Positions 21,130 through 32,564 of a DNA stretch of 64,000 nucleotides are shown here, one piece after another. The stretch covers positions 2,170,001 through 2,234,000 of the forward strand of contig JAFEKR010000004.1 in NCBI GenBank assembly GCA_019022495.1, given 5' to 3'. The DNA comes from Epichloe hybrida. Its lineage: Eukaryota; Ascomycota; Sordariomycetes; Hypocreales; Clavicipitaceae. How positions within the stretch are numbered: position 1 is the first letter of the stretch; every line of letters begins with the position of its first letter. The notes beneath the pieces are model-generated. The model had not been told where the DNA came from and did not search any database. It saw nothing but the letters and a program-made list of their open reading frames with translations. The translations under genes and the position numbers were made by a program.

Positions 21130-23086
21130 TGGGCATCAGACTGGCCAGCGCAAAGATGCGAAAGAAACATACTGAAAAAAAAAAAGAGCTTGCATTGAGG
21201 CGCTGGCGTTTGGGGAGGGCATATTTTGAGGGTCACCACCTGATTTTTTTTTTTTTTTTTTTTAAAAAACTGTATTTAGTGATGCAATTTGCCATGGTCC
21301 ATGGAGAGAGTACTAGCAGGGACTCTACTCCGTACATGGCGGATTTATCCAAATGGCCGAGATTAGGGCAATTGACGCGACATCGGCAATCGTGCGGTTG
21401 GTTTCTGTCTGTAGCCATCATTTTGCGGTCCGTGCGGCTCATCAATGATCATCCATGCGTCTCAAAATATCCGGCCGACGCGCCGGCGGCACGAGATCAA
21501 CGAGGCGACAAAAAGACCGACGCACGCGTAATATCATCTCTCCCGTCTGATTGTGAGAGGGAGAAGGGGGGCGGGGGAGCCAAGCCTTGGATTCATCATG
21601 ATCCCATTGCGCTCTATCCGACTGGGCGCACAATCAGAAGAAGGCTTGTGGCTGCATCCGGTAGCTCGTTAGTGCTCATTATCGGACCCGCCGAATGGGG
21701 AAGACGATGAACGAGGTTGCTTTAAACTTATTTCCGACTTGTCTCCGCAGGGCGTTCTAAAACAGACCCCCCCCCCCGCCCGCCTAATACCGCCAGAGCC
21801 TCTGCGCACGACGGCCGAAAACAGCACCCGGCTCGAACTCGACGGATCAATTGTCGCGTGGCCCTTTCCTCAGCCGGATGTTCAGCCGGATGTTCACCCA
21901 GATTGATTCTCTGGGCGCAGCGAAATCCCCCGTCCGTACGGTGCGGCGGCATGTTTGGCCCAGCCCCTTGACCGCGACTCGGTGGATTCTGAAAGTGTTT
22001 CCAACGTTTCTCCTTTTCGCGCCCTGCATGCATGTGCTCCACAGTACTCCGCTGATGACCCTGCCTCCTGATGCTTCCTGGATGCTTCCTGATGATGCCG
22101 GAGCGATTCGGCATGAATAGGGAAGACGGACGGGATGAAATTGACCTGCATGTAATCCGTACTCGGCGGGTACAGGCCTTGATTACATACTCGAATGTTT
22201 CCAGCAGCCTTGTTCTTCTTCTTCTTCAAGGTAGAAGTTCTACTGACAGGTGGCTGGCACACCGGCTCACGGGCTCCCCCTGCACCACGCGCCCTGTGCC
22301 GCCACCAGGACCCCTGACGTGTTCTGGCCCAGCCAAGTCCAGGTGTCAAGATCTCCGTTGACAATCCCCCAGAAAGGTGGCAGTTGGTGCTCCGTGCGTC
22401 AACGGCCATCTGCGGCGCGGGCCACTGGACACCATCAAGATGATCAGGGCGAAGATTGAAATTTCGCTGCCGACCGACCTGACTTTTTTGAAGTCGTGCG
22501 AGCGGCAGGAGCTGGTGGATGCTGTCGCGTAGAGACCAAGCGTCGACCACGGCGCCAGAGCCGCAACAGCTGAGGCAGGCCCGCGATGGCGCGCTGCACA
22601 GCGCAGTACAGACAGACGCCGGTTCTCCTCCCCCGCAAAGCTGTGCCGCAAAGCGCATTCTCGTCGTAATCCTCCGTCTATTACATGTACTCATGCTCCG
22701 TACCAAGGGGCCGGCATTTGGTGCGAGCCAAACAGCACCGCCTGGAGCACCGCTGCTGACCAGGGGTCTTCTGTTTCTGGAACATGCGGGCGTCTGGTAG
22801 TGTTTCGGCCGAACTCGTCTACTCTGCACGTGTGATCCGTACCAAAGTACGGTCCGTATGTAACATACATGTACATGCGCACGAACCCCATGGCCACGTC
22901 GAGCTCAGAACGCCCGGTGGAAACTCTTGTCCGAGGGAAGGCGGTGCGGTGCGATGCGGTGCGATGCGGTGGACCGTGATGCTTGTCCGCTGATTGCTGC
23001 ATCGCGCGTCAGTTCGGATGGTTGCATTGTGCATTGTGCATTGTCTGGTGTCAAAGACGCCGTCTTATCAACGACTTGGCGTCAAT

Positions 23087-23125
<39 letters not shown>

Positions 23126-24877
23126 GTGGTCGGCCGCCGGTGGAAGGCGGAAAGGTGGGACGTGGGAAGGAAGGTGCCTGGTGCTCATAATAACCCCTAC
23201 GGTTTCCCTCGCCGGGGCGTGCCCCTACACATGCGCCTCAGCTTGGGGCAACGCGTCGCCATTTGCCCTCTGATCGTTTCTATTTATTTTCCCAAGATAG
23301 TAGGCGGGCACATGCGGATGAGACGTACCGAGTACTGAGCGGAACGGCAAAAATTACTGATTGCGCTGATTGCACATTTTCCGATTCAGGCTGCATGGAT
23401 TCCGCCCACCAAGAAGACCCCGTGGAAAAACTTCAGCCCAGCTTTGGTGGTCTTTCTAAATTTGGCAAGGCTTGAGTTTGGAGTTGGCTTTGCCGCCGCC
23501 CCCCCTGCTCTGCCTTGCCCTGCCCTGCCCACACCGGCTCCACGCTGGATGCTGGGTGCAGGGTGCTGCTAGCAGGGTGCTGGCAGGGTGCTGGGAGGGT
23601 GCTGGGAGGGTGCTGGGAGGGTGCTGGGAGGGTGCTGGGAGGGTGCTGGGAGGGTGCTGGGCCTGCTGGCAGAGGGTGCTGGCAGAGGGTGCTGGGAGGG
23701 TGCAGGGCTGCTGGCTGCTGGCTGCTGGCTGCTTGCCGTCTGTGTGTCTGTGTGACGCCACCGACCCCGTCTGCTGCAGCACCTCCAACTCCCGCCAGCC
23801 TGCCTGCCCTGCCTGCCAGTCCTGGTGAACAGGCCCAAAACCCCCAAAACCCCGGCCAGGACCCTCGCCCCTCCCGAACCCGCCAGGTTGTTGCCTGCGT
23901 TTCTGGTTCCATTCTGCTCAACCTTCCAACATGCACACACCTTCCCGTCTTCGCTCCCGCTCACTCTGTAGTATGCCTGCCTTTGCTCTCTGCATTATCG
24001 CCTGATGCCATTTTGCATGCTGGGCATGCTTCTCATTGAATTGCTGTGCTCATCTCCGCGCATCATTCTCTTCTCGACCACCTAGATACCTACTTCGTCC
24101 TACTGCTGTTTGTTGGCTGTTGCCGTCATTCGGAGCAACATCAGTCTGCCGTTTCAACCCGGCCGGCCACGAGACATCTTCGCGCACGCCATCTGCTCAT
24201 CTGCTCGATCAAGCAAAACATTACCACATCATCCGAGCTGCGTCGCTTGAAATCTACTTCCAACACCCGCTAGTGCTTCTTCGTCGGAGTGGTGAGGCCG
24301 ACAATATCATATCACGGCCGCTTCACCTCCGTTCGAAAGCCTGCCGCACAGAGGATCGCGCCACCTTGTAGCGTGACAAACTGCCGCAGAAGAGCTCATT
24401 TGACATCACAGCGCCGAATTCTCGCACGATATATTCCAAAACTAATCGACGCCAACATCCCATCTATTCAACTCTCACACCGCGCCCGTCACACAATTTG
24501 GGAAATACTCGCGTGTGTTGGTCGGCGTTATTGGAACAAGCCAGGGGGTCTCGCGTTCATACTCTGGATCTCGCCCAACAGGAACTAGAGCATGCCACAG
24601 CCCTGCGGCATCCATATTGCTCCCTCCGTCCGAATTAAAACGAGCTCCTAACATCCCCCAAGTCCCCGAAGGTCCTAGTCTCTCTCGCAAACCTCTGCTC
24701 TGGCACCTTTCCCCGGCGCGGCGGCCGCAGCGGCCGGACTGTGTGGACAGAAACCTGGCTTCAAGGCCAGGCAGAAGCAGCAGCGTACGGGGGGCTGGAG
24801 TGCCAAAAGGAATCCGAACAGTCGCCCCTTGATTGACGTTGGCGGAGCATCCAGCGCTTGCGAAACGCTTGACCGCC
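21130..24877. other. Large gene-free interval, 3.7 kb, rich in short tandem repeats
   Basis: No frame resembles a known protein. Visible structure: T-tract 21243-21263, C-run near 21767-21778, GGTGCGATGC units near 22945-22970, TGTCTGG units near 23090-23125, and the G-rich array at 23551-23735. The last 0.5-1 kb is pyrimidine-rich and probably holds promoter and 5' UTR of the downstream F-box gene. A 311-codon minus-strand frame (21894-22829) has no domain features. Confidence 0.5.
23551..23735 (+). repeat. G-rich minisatellite, unit GGGTGCTGGGA
   Basis: About seven perfect 11-nt units at 23586-23661, with diverged units on both sides and CTGGCTG repeats after. The alternating GGG-A-GGG-TGCT pattern satisfies the G-quadruplex consensus several times on the plus strand. 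Confidence 0.88.
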
Positions 24878-27859
24878 ATGCGTCGCGGTCGATCCTCCAG
24901 CTCGGCTTCGCCATATCGGGCGCTGGCGCACCACCAACAGGCCGCCTCCCCTTCAGCATCTACTGATCCGAGCTCCGTTATTCGGTCTTTCAATGTCGAC
25001 TCAAATCCAGCCCGCCCGGTTCGGCCATCCCCCCTGACCGCGTCGACTATCAGAGACATGCCCTTGGATCTGGTAGAACGAATACGGTCGTTTCCTCTCT
25101 TCTTGTCGGCCCCCGAGGACTTCCTCGTTGCCATTGGGAACCACCTCAAACCCCAGATCAATGGGCCCAATGACCACATAATTACCGAGGGCGATGACGC
25201 AAAGGCCATGTACTGGCTGGTGCGCGGCGTCGTGGCCGTCACATCCCGTGATGGAGAGGCAGTTTATGCCGAACTTAAGCCAGGCGCTTTCTTTGGCGAG
25301 ATTGGCGTTCTCATGGACATGCCACGCACGGCCACCATTGTAGCGCGTACAAAATGCCTCCTGCTTGTACTGAAGAAGGAAGATTTGCAACTCATCATGC
25401 CCGAATTCTCCGAGATGGAGAAAGCGATTCGAGAAGAAGCTCAAGAGAGGCTCAGCTTGCTCAAGAAACGGCGACATGAGCGCGGTGCCAGTCTCAAATC
25501 CCCAAAAAGTGATTTTGCTCCTCGAACAACCGTCCCGGGCGAGGTTTCGACTGGCGAGAGCGGGGCCATCAAGGACGGCGCCGTCGTCAACACGAAGAAG
25601 CGCAAGTCTCCGAGTCCCGGCGTCATTGAGGATCCCGCAGCTGGCAGTGCCATCGCTAGCGGATTCGTGAGCATTCGGATGACACTGAAGGAGTTGCCAT
25701 TGTTCTCGACCTTGCCCCCCGAGATCTTGCACTTTCTAGGTTTGAGCGTGCAGCCGAAAACCTACCACCCATTCATGGACATCATCTGTCAGGGCACTTC
25801 AGGCAACGAAATCTACTTCATTGTGCAAGGCGAGGCTGAGGTCATCCACGACCAGTCGCGAGGGACGCAGCACGCACAACCGTCGGCAGGTTCGGTACAG
25901 TCGAGACCGCGACTGAAAGCTGGGCAGTACTTTGGCGAGGTGACAAGCTTGGGACTCTCGCCAGGCCGCACCGCGACCGTTAGGTCCATCACAACGGTGG
26001 AATGTTTGATGATTACCGGAGAGGTGCTCGGTGAATTATGGCGACGATGTCCGCCAAGCATCAAATTTCAAGTAGAAGAGACCGCCAGGTTACGATTCAA
26101 GACCCAAGATGAGGATGCCAAGATGACGGACGTCATCAACAACAACAACGCACACGCCTCCAGGCCGGACCCCTCAATCCCGCCGACTCCCGCCAAAGGA
26201 TCATTGCCCAACTTGGCCTTTGCTACGCCTCCCAGTCAAGCTTCGCCGAGTAAGGATGACATCGAAGTCATGGAACCCAAGGATCCAGATCCGTTCTTGA
26301 GTGTCAACATGGAGAACTTGAAAAATCGGAGGCGACACTCCCTGGCCCCGCCAAACCCTGCCATCGAAAGTGCGACAAGTGGCCGGCCGAACTGTCATCG
26401 ATCATCTTTGATCGACCCTGGTGCGATTCGATTCAACTCCAGTGAGACGACGTCATCTGAATCCGGGGCACCGGCAAAACGAGCCAGAACTGCCACAAAC
26501 GGCCCCTCGTCTCCTCCGATGCCGGCTCTGAACGACGAGGTGCTCGTACAAATATTCAAGCACCTCGATATTAAACATCTCATGCGACTGCAGCTCGTCA
26601 GCAGTCGTTGGCGTCTCCTCCTCTCCACGTCCCCCAAGGTTTGCAACCACGTCGACTTGTCGCATTATAATCGCTTTGTCACGGATCATTCGCTCATACA
26701 TATTCTGGCCCCCTTCATTGGAAATCGTGCAACGTCCATGGACTTGAACAACTGCTTTCATGTCACGGATGTAGGCTTCTCTGCTCTGTGGCGCCAGTGT
26801 GGTAGGAACATCAAGGCTTGGCGCATGCGATCGGTATGGGATGTGTCTGCCCACCAAATTCTCGAAATGAGCGAAAACGCCAAGCAGCTGGAGGAGATAG
26901 ACTTGAGCAACTGTCGCAAAGTTGGGGATAATCTCCTCGGTCGGATTGTTGGGTGGGTTGTGGCCGAATCTCCTACCGCCAAGAAGAGCACGATCATCAC
27001 GAGCTCGGCAAAGAAGAGACAAGAAGAGGCGAAACAGAAGGCTTATAGTGCGAACAACCCTCCACCTGGTACGGTGATTGGGTGTCCCAAGCTTAGCAAA
27101 CTTGACTTATCCTATTGCAAGCACATTACTGACAGATCGATGGCTCACCTGGCCGCCCATGCATCATCCAGATTACGCTCAATATCTCTCACCCGATGTA
27201 CATCCATCACGGACGCCGGGTTCCAGTCGTGGGCGCAGTACAGATTCGAGAAGCTCACTCACCTTTGCCTAGCCGATTGCACGTACTTGTCTGACAACGC
27301 AGTTGTGGCTCTCGTGAACGCGGCCAAGAACCTCACGCACCTGGACTTGTCGTTTTGCTGTGCCCTATCCGACACGTCGACAGAGGTTGTAGCCCTCGGG
27401 CTACCCATGCTTAGAGAGCTCAGGATGGCTTTTTGCGGCAGCGCCGTGAGTGACGCGAGCCTGGAGAGCATCGCCTTACACCTCAACGAGCTAGAAGGTC
27501 TCAGCGTTCGTGGATGTGTACGAGTCACGGGCAAAGGGCTGGAAAACATACTGCGAGGCTGCACGCGCCTCAAATGGACCGATGTGAGTCAGTGTCGCAA
27601 CCTCGAGTATTGGCTCCGAGCTGGCAGTATTGCCAAATGGGGTTTTGATGACCGAACGAGCAAACCAATCATGCCCACCAGTCTATGGGCAGCAACAGCC
27701 AGCGAAGGTGTTGGGGAGATTCCGCCACCGAAGACTATGAGTGTGGCCATGTTGACCACGCCGAATTTCCTTCCCCGATCAGGACTTGGATTCTTGAGCA
27801 AGCGAGCGAGGCAACCAGTACGGTTCATTATTGAGAAAGGCGTTCATGGGCTTAGGTAG
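24878..27859 (+). CDS. Protein with two cyclic-nucleotide-binding domains, F-box and leucine-rich repeats
   Basis: Intronless, 993 aa from the ATG at 24878. Two cNMP-binding folds at about residues 71-181 (KPGAFFGEIGVLMDMPRTAT) and 270-397 (KAGQYFGEVTSLGLSPGRTA); a Ser/Pro-rich linker; an F-box at about 549-595 (LNDEVLVQIFKHLDIKHLMR); then about 300 residues of AMN1/Fbl-type leucine-rich repeats (LSKLDLSYCKHITDRS, LTHLDLSFCCALSDTS). The architecture suggests an SCF ubiquitin-ligase substrate receptor tuned by a small ligand or by the cNMP-like folds acting as protein-binding modules. The phosphate-cassette FGE is kept in both folds, and an Arg (RTA) is present. Ligand and substrates are unknown. 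Confidence 0.9.
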   Translation: MRRGRSSSSASPYRALAHHQQAASPSASTDPSSVIRSFNVDSNPARPVRPSPLTASTIRDMPLDLVERIRSFPLFLSAPEDFLVAIGNHLKPQINGPNDHIITEGDDAKAMYWLVRGVVAVTSRDGEAVYAELKPGAFFGEIGVLMDMPRTATIVARTKCLLLVLKKEDLQLIMPEFSEMEKAIREEAQERLSLLKKRRHERGASLKSPKSDFAPRTTVPGEVSTGESGAIKDGAVVNTKKRKSPSPGVIEDPAAGSAIASGFVSIRMTLKELPLFSTLPPEILHFLGLSVQPKTYHPFMDIICQGTSGNEIYFIVQGEAEVIHDQSRGTQHAQPSAGSVQSRPRLKAGQYFGEVTSLGLSPGRTATVRSITTVECLMITGEVLGELWRRCPPSIKFQVEETARLRFKTQDEDAKMTDVINNNNAHASRPDPSIPPTPAKGSLPNLAFATPPSQASPSKDDIEVMEPKDPDPFLSVNMENLKNRRRHSLAPPNPAIESATSGRPNCHRSSLIDPGAIRFNSSETTSSESGAPAKRARTATNGPSSPPMPALNDEVLVQIFKHLDIKHLMRLQLVSSRWRLLLSTSPKVCNHVDLSHYNRFVTDHSLIHILAPFIGNRATSMDLNNCFHVTDVGFSALWRQCGRNIKAWRMRSVWDVSAHQILEMSENAKQLEEIDLSNCRKVGDNLLGRIVGWVVAESPTAKKSTIITSSAKKRQEEAKQKAYSANNPPPGTVIGCPKLSKLDLSYCKHITDRSMAHLAAHASSRLRSISLTRCTSITDAGFQSWAQYRFEKLTHLCLADCTYLSDNAVVALVNAAKNLTHLDLSFCCALSDTSTEVVALGLPMLRELRMAFCGSAVSDASLESIALHLNELEGLSVRGCVRVTGKGLENILRGCTRLKWTDVSQCRNLEYWLRAGSIAKWGFDDRTSKPIMPTSLWAATASEGVGEIPPPKTMSVAMLTTPNFLPRSGLGFLSKRARQPVRFIIEKGVHGLR

Positions 27860-28611
27860 CAACATGCGTTGTTGGGTGACAGATGGCGCGCTCGAGGAGT
27901 TCCCACCAGGGGGGGATCAATACTAATTCGGTTTTGGGGACGCTATATTGGGTAGAGCAAGCTTGATTGAATGACACTTGCATGGACGAGTCATCGGCGT
28001 TGGGTCTGCAACTCTGCTTGAAAAAGGAGCGATATATTCCGCACAGCAATTTTCTATCTCACTCGGGTGTGTGTGTTGTTGTCTCATCATGTACAATTAC
28101 CCCAGGCCATGTACATGTAAGCAGCAACTCGTGTGACTATGTATATCTTTTTGGGGGACTTTTCCATGCAGGCAATTTTAAAAAATATACAATCTTACTC
28201 ACCGGAGATTGGGCAAACCACAAAGGCTTGTTGCCAGCGAAGGAGCTCTACCTCTTGTGAAGAAGGCTTGCGTACTTTCCCGGGTCGTCGGATAATTGAA
28301 TCAACCGGGCCAGGCAGTGGCGGTGTTTCACCAAGTGGTGAGGCAAGGTGCGGAACGTTCCACCGTCTTCCAGACGGCCCACGTGACTTCTGGGTTACAG
28401 CAAGCCCCTAAGCCTGTGACGTGCACCTCACGTCACTGTCCGCAGACGCTGTTTTGGCGGAATGTATGTACAACTGTACATATTGCCGTCGCAGCAGCAC
28501 CCCGCTGGCCTTTTTTTTTTTTTTCCATCTCCCTCCCATCCTTCTTCCTCAGATTCCACATTCTGTCAACCCTCAAACCTCGCAGCAATCGTTTTCCAAG
28601 CGCCGCACGCA
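27860..28611. other. Interval, promoter of the GHITM-like gene
   Basis: No gene supported. It contains a T-tract at about 28510-28524 and pyrimidine-rich sequence just before the next ATG. Confidence 0.45.
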
Positions 28612-29706
28612 ATGTCGTTCACACTAAGCGCTCGGCAGAGCCCTCTGCGCCTGGCGCAACGGCTTCCCGAGCTGTCAAAGACTGTCGGGCGATGCGCTAC
28701 TCCGATCCGAAGCTTCCATCACCAACTTGCCAAGCCTACGAACAACGTCTTTCTATCGCGCGTACCATCCATCGCCACCCGAAATGCCTTCGCCCGGGGC
28801 TGTGGCCGCTCATACCACCAGGGAGCCACGCAGCAAGCTACCAGCGGCCCTGGTACAAGAAAACTGCTCGTGGGCGGCGCCATCTTTGGCGGTACTCTGG
28901 TGGCGATCAACGCCGTGTTCAACCGCGAAACAAGAGAAGACGGTGGCCTGCCCTTGTACGAGAGGGAATACCTGAACAACACGTTCCTGCACACTGGCTT
29001 GGGTGTCGGAATCATTGGGTTGACGGCGAGGCAGATGGTCCAGAGCGGCTTCGTCTACCGCTTGATGGTGACGAATCCTTGGGTTGTGGGACTAGGTGGT
29101 TTGGCATTGAGTTTCGCTACCATGATTGGCACGCGATCCATCAGCCCTGACAAGTAAGCAGCCGCGCAATACCTTGACAAAACATGACGGTGCGTGAACT
29201 AACCCGATGACGTCTATAGCTATATTCCCAAGTATGCGCTCTGGACTGCCTTCAACGCCACACAGGCCGCCTTTGTCGCTCCCCTGCTGGCCTTTGTTCC
29301 CGCTCCTCTCCTCGCCCGCGCTGGTCTCTACACGATAGCCATGATGGGAGCCCTTTCCGTCGTTGGCGCCACCGCGAAGCAGGAGAAGTACCTGTACATT
29401 GGCGGTCCTCTTCTCGCGGGTGCCGCCATCGTGGCTGTCTCGGGCCTGGCCCCGCTCATTGTGCCTGCCACGGCCGTTCGAACGCTCGCTTTCACCGAAA
29501 GCATTTGGTTGTACGGTGGTCTGGCCGTCTTTGGCGGCTTCACCCTTTATGATGTGCAAAAGGTGCTGTACCATGCTCGCATGGCTCAGGCCGGTGTCAT
29601 GAAGCGCGATCCTGTGAACGAGAGCATCTCACTGGAACTGGACTTTTTGAACATCTTTGTTCGCATGGTTCAGATTCTGATGATGCAGCAAAACCGACGA
29701 AAATAG
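28612..29706 (+). CDS. Mitochondrial inner-membrane Bax-inhibitor-1-family protein (GHITM/MICS1-like)
   Basis: Exons join(28612..29153,29220..29706), 342 aa. The Arg/Ser-rich N-terminus (LSARQSPLRLAQRLPELS...) is a mitochondrial presequence. About seven hydrophobic helices follow from residue 85, ending in the family's C-terminal portion GGFTLYDVQKVLYHARMA and LDFLNIFVRMVQILMM. GHITM-type members support cristae organisation and ion exchange in animals; the fungal role is less defined. The intron splits the Asn codon of SPDNYIPKYA. It is a typical length for the family. Confidence 0.88.
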
Positions 29707-30054
29707 ATTGGACATGTATAACAATGGAAAGCCGGGACATGATTGTTGAAAGCAGAGACAACAATTTCCTTTTTTTTTTTTCTTATGTGAAGGCTCACAG
29801 GGTCAGTTGTATGAATTATTTACCTTTGTGATGGGTGCAAGAGGCAAACTCCTCTCTCTCTTGGCACTGCCCTGCCGTGTTGCCACAGTAGGCAGAAAAT
29901 AATGACCAAAAAAAATAATTAAACACAAGAAATGTAAAGTCATGTTCACAAAAGCGTACGCCATGCATGTATGGATATCATTCAGTGCATCGTAGTCGAG
30001 CAGCATTTTATAATCTTCATCACACCAACTACTTAAACTACCCCCATCACCAAC
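29707..30054. other. Convergent 3' interval
   Basis: AT-rich intergenic region between the convergent GHITM-like and MsrA genes; probable 3' UTRs only. Confidence 0.5.
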
Positions 30055-30760
30055 TCACTGCAGAGGGGGAAACGGTCTCAGGAAATGACTAGGACACTCA
30101 TATCCACCCGGGTTCCTGTCCAAGTACTCCTGGTGGTACTCCTCTGCGGTCCACCACTTCCCAGCGGGGGCGACCTCGGTGACGATGGCGCCCTTCCACC
30201 ACTGCTCGTTGGCAAGGCGCGTCACGTCCTTGGCCACCTTCTCCTGCTCCGCGTCGTGGAAGTACACGGCCGACCGGTACTGGGGTCCCGTATCCGGGCC
30301 CTGGGCATTGAGAGAGGTGGGATCGTGCATTCTGTAGAAGAACTCCAGGAGAGTGCGGTACGAGAGCTGGCTTGGGTCGAAGATGATTTGGGCTGCTTCG
30401 GCGTCTATACATGGTTTGGTTTTTAGTTGGGGCCCGGGGGGGGAGTGATGCCCATTGAAGGGGGAACTGATGTCATGGGGAAGGCAACTTACGGCCGGTT
30501 TTGCCCCCGCAGACGGCCCGGTAGGAGGGATCGTCCAGGTTTCCTCCGATGTAGCCGACTTTGGCGTCGATGAGGCCCTTGCCTGCAAAGTGTTGGCGGT
30601 AGAGGTGCTCGGTGCCCCAGAAGCAGCCTGCTGCGACGGTGCATCTCTGCGCGCCCGAGGGGACGGCGCCTGGTGCGGCGGAGGGGTCGGCCATGGAGAG
30701 GCGGGTGGAGTGGGTGAAGGGTCTGGCGAGGCGGGTGATGAAGTTGGGGAGGTGGTTCAT
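30055..30760 (-). CDS. Peptide methionine-S-sulfoxide reductase MsrA
   Basis: Complement of join(30055..30404,30493..30760), 205 aa. It reduces methionine-S-sulfoxide in oxidised proteins. The catalytic Cys46 lies in GCFWGTEH; further family motifs are GYIGG, the spliced CGGKTGHAEAAQI, FFYRMHDPTSLNAQG.DTGPQYRS and EEYHQEYL. A C-terminal Cys in YECPSHF may act in recycling. The first 22 residues (NFITRLARPFTHSTRL) look like a mitochondrial presequence, and an internal Met (LSMADPS) could give a cytosolic form. The promoter lies next to MITE copy 2. Confidence 0.93.
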
Positions 30761-30994
30761 GTTGTTTCTTTGGATGACAGATGACAGATGATGGATGATG
30801 GATGGACCGAGGGGTTCGAGTTGGGATCCCTCCTGTGAAGTTGCACTATGTTGGGATGTCCATGCGCATGCGCGTGCTGCATTGTCATCATGGGTGTTTG
30901 TAGAGAGGGAGATGGCGAAGGGGGTGTCTCCAACTTGCCATTGGTCTGGTCTGGTCCGTCGCCGTTTCGTTGACGTGATGCTTTGGGGGGCACA

Positions 30995-31385
30995 CAGTGT
31001 AAATCTCGGATCCAATGAAGTTCGTCTCGTATCTGGGGTGGAGCCTCTACGTCCTGATTAGGTGGGTGGTGATAAAATACTAAGCATTGTGAGAGACCAC
31101 AGTGCACTAGTGCGTTTTCACACTAATTTAATCAGTCAGCAGTCAGTCAGTCAGTCGGTCGGTCAAGCAAGTCAAGGTTATACATATAATGAAGGTAAAC
31201 CAGGGGCTTATAGGCAGTATACGAATTTTCGATCGCATATGCCATATAATTTATACAGCACGTTAGCAGACAGGCAGCATACATTGTACGTATGCCAAGA
31301 ATATGCTGTTCTACATGTATGTACTAGTCAGAAGGCCCCGTCCTGGATACGAGGCGGTCTTTTTCGGAGCTGAGATTTACCACAC
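30995..31385. mobile_element. MITE, diverged second copy of the 7.2-kb family
   Basis: Same order of landmarks as copy 1: GTAAATCTCGG at the left end, CTCGTATC..GGGTGGAGCCTCTA, ATTAGGT, ACCACAGTG..TAGTGCG, a tandem array, GGGGCTTATAGGCAGTATA, ATATAATTTATAC, CGTTAGCA, AAGGCCCCG.CCTGGATACGAG and a right end GAGATTTAC. The terminal repeats are more degenerate, and the exact ends and TA duplication are no longer clear. The internal array is built of CAGT units (about 31133-31165), not TCAATTCG. No transposase. Confidence 0.78.
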
Positions 31386-31770
31386 GTCCGGACGTGAAAC
31401 CCCTGCTTTTTGCCCCGTAAAATGACGTACATCCTCGGAGAATTGGCTGTTCCGCTTTTTGGCACGGGCAGGGAATGTGCGGCAGTCCATTTTTTCGGGA
31501 ATAAACCCTTCCTTTGATTGGGGAGCGGAGGGGAGGGGGGGGCCAACATCAGTGATCACAGCGGACGAGTTGGGTTGTCTCGATCAAAACTTGCCAACAA
31601 GACTTGCTGAGTCGTGTTTCTTGGCAGTCCATCGCTCGCTCCGAATGCCCACGAAAAGATCTCGTCATTCGTTCATACATACATGTTGATGGCGTAGCAC
31701 AGCTTTGGCAACCGAGGCCTAGCCGAGGCGCCTTGCGACGGCTCGCAGTCTTCTTCGTCCTCGAGAATCA

Positions 31771-31780
31771 TGTATATAAT
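31771..31780 (+). promoter_or_regulatory. Possible TATA box of the small secreted protein gene
   Basis: TGTATATAAT lies about 125 nt before the ATG at 31904, a plausible distance for a strongly expressed fungal secreted-protein gene. Confidence 0.35.
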
Positions 31781-31903
31781 GGCCTCGTCCTCCGACAAAG
31801 ACTCGCCGTTCTCCTCCCGTATCAACAAGGCAACTTGGGAGAAAGAGCAGCCGGTAGCATTTTTTCCAACCCACTGCTCATCTACATATACACGCCCGCT
31901 AAA

Positions 31904-32564
31904 ATGAAGCTCACTCTGGCTGCCGTCGTTCCGCTCCTCCCCCTTTCCTTTGTCGAGGCGAGCCCGACTTACCACGCCGCCAACGCCTCGGCCGTCGCCA
32001 TCACAGCCGCTCTTCCTGGCTCGCCTATCCACAACCGACCTCTCGAGGCCAGCGGCAACAAGTTCTGGATTGGAAAGCCGACGAGTACATACTGCCCTCC
32101 GGTTGTGGGGGAATGTCCCAAGGGTAAAGACACGAGCATCTGGGTCAGCGACGAGACCACCGCTTGTGGAATGGTGAGTGGCTTCCCCGTAGGCTGGGCC
32201 TTTTCGTGGCACCCATTTAACATGTGCAAATCATCACATCTAGAACGTTGTCGTCCCTGGCGGCCAGCAGGTCTATGTTGCCCCCGACGGGTCCCTGTCC
32301 TACACACAGGTTCACTCCGCCTACGTGCCTCCGGGGTCAACCCGCGTCGGCTTCCGTCTGCTTCCAGAGCGGCCTGACGGACTGCGCGAGCTCGTGATAT
32401 CCTCGCGCCAATTCTTTGCCTGTCCCGAGAAGACAAATTCCAGTGTTTGGCAGATCCTTGCTGGTGCTGGTGACCAGGACGTGCGAGGTCAAAGCACTGC
32501 GGATTGCTTGAAGTTTACGGCTTTGACTTCTCCTGCGAAGGATTCGCCTTGGCAATACAGCTGA
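31904..32564 (+). CDS. Small secreted protein, fungal IgE-binding-protein-like
   Basis: Exons join(31904..32173,32244..32564), 196 aa. Signal peptide MKLTLAAVVPLLPLSFVEA. The mature part has a recurring fungal pattern: SPIHNRPLEASGNKFWIGKP, TYCPPVVGECPKG, VVVPGGQQVYVAPDGSLSYT and a C-terminal WQILAGAG. Four or more Cys (YCPP, GECP, TTACGM, FFACP, ADCL) suggest disulfides. This family is annotated in many ascomycetes as IgE-binding protein; its molecular function is not known. The gene is expected to be extracellular. There is no link to the neighbours. Confidence 0.82.

Noticed and set aside
21894..22829. 311-codon minus-strand frame in the large gap
   Set aside because: No recognisable domain, biased composition and repeated CTG/GGT units; kept as gene-free.
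24833..24877. Longer N-terminus of the cNMP/F-box protein starting at a TTG
   Set aside because: No ATG in that stretch; the first in-frame ATG is at 24878.
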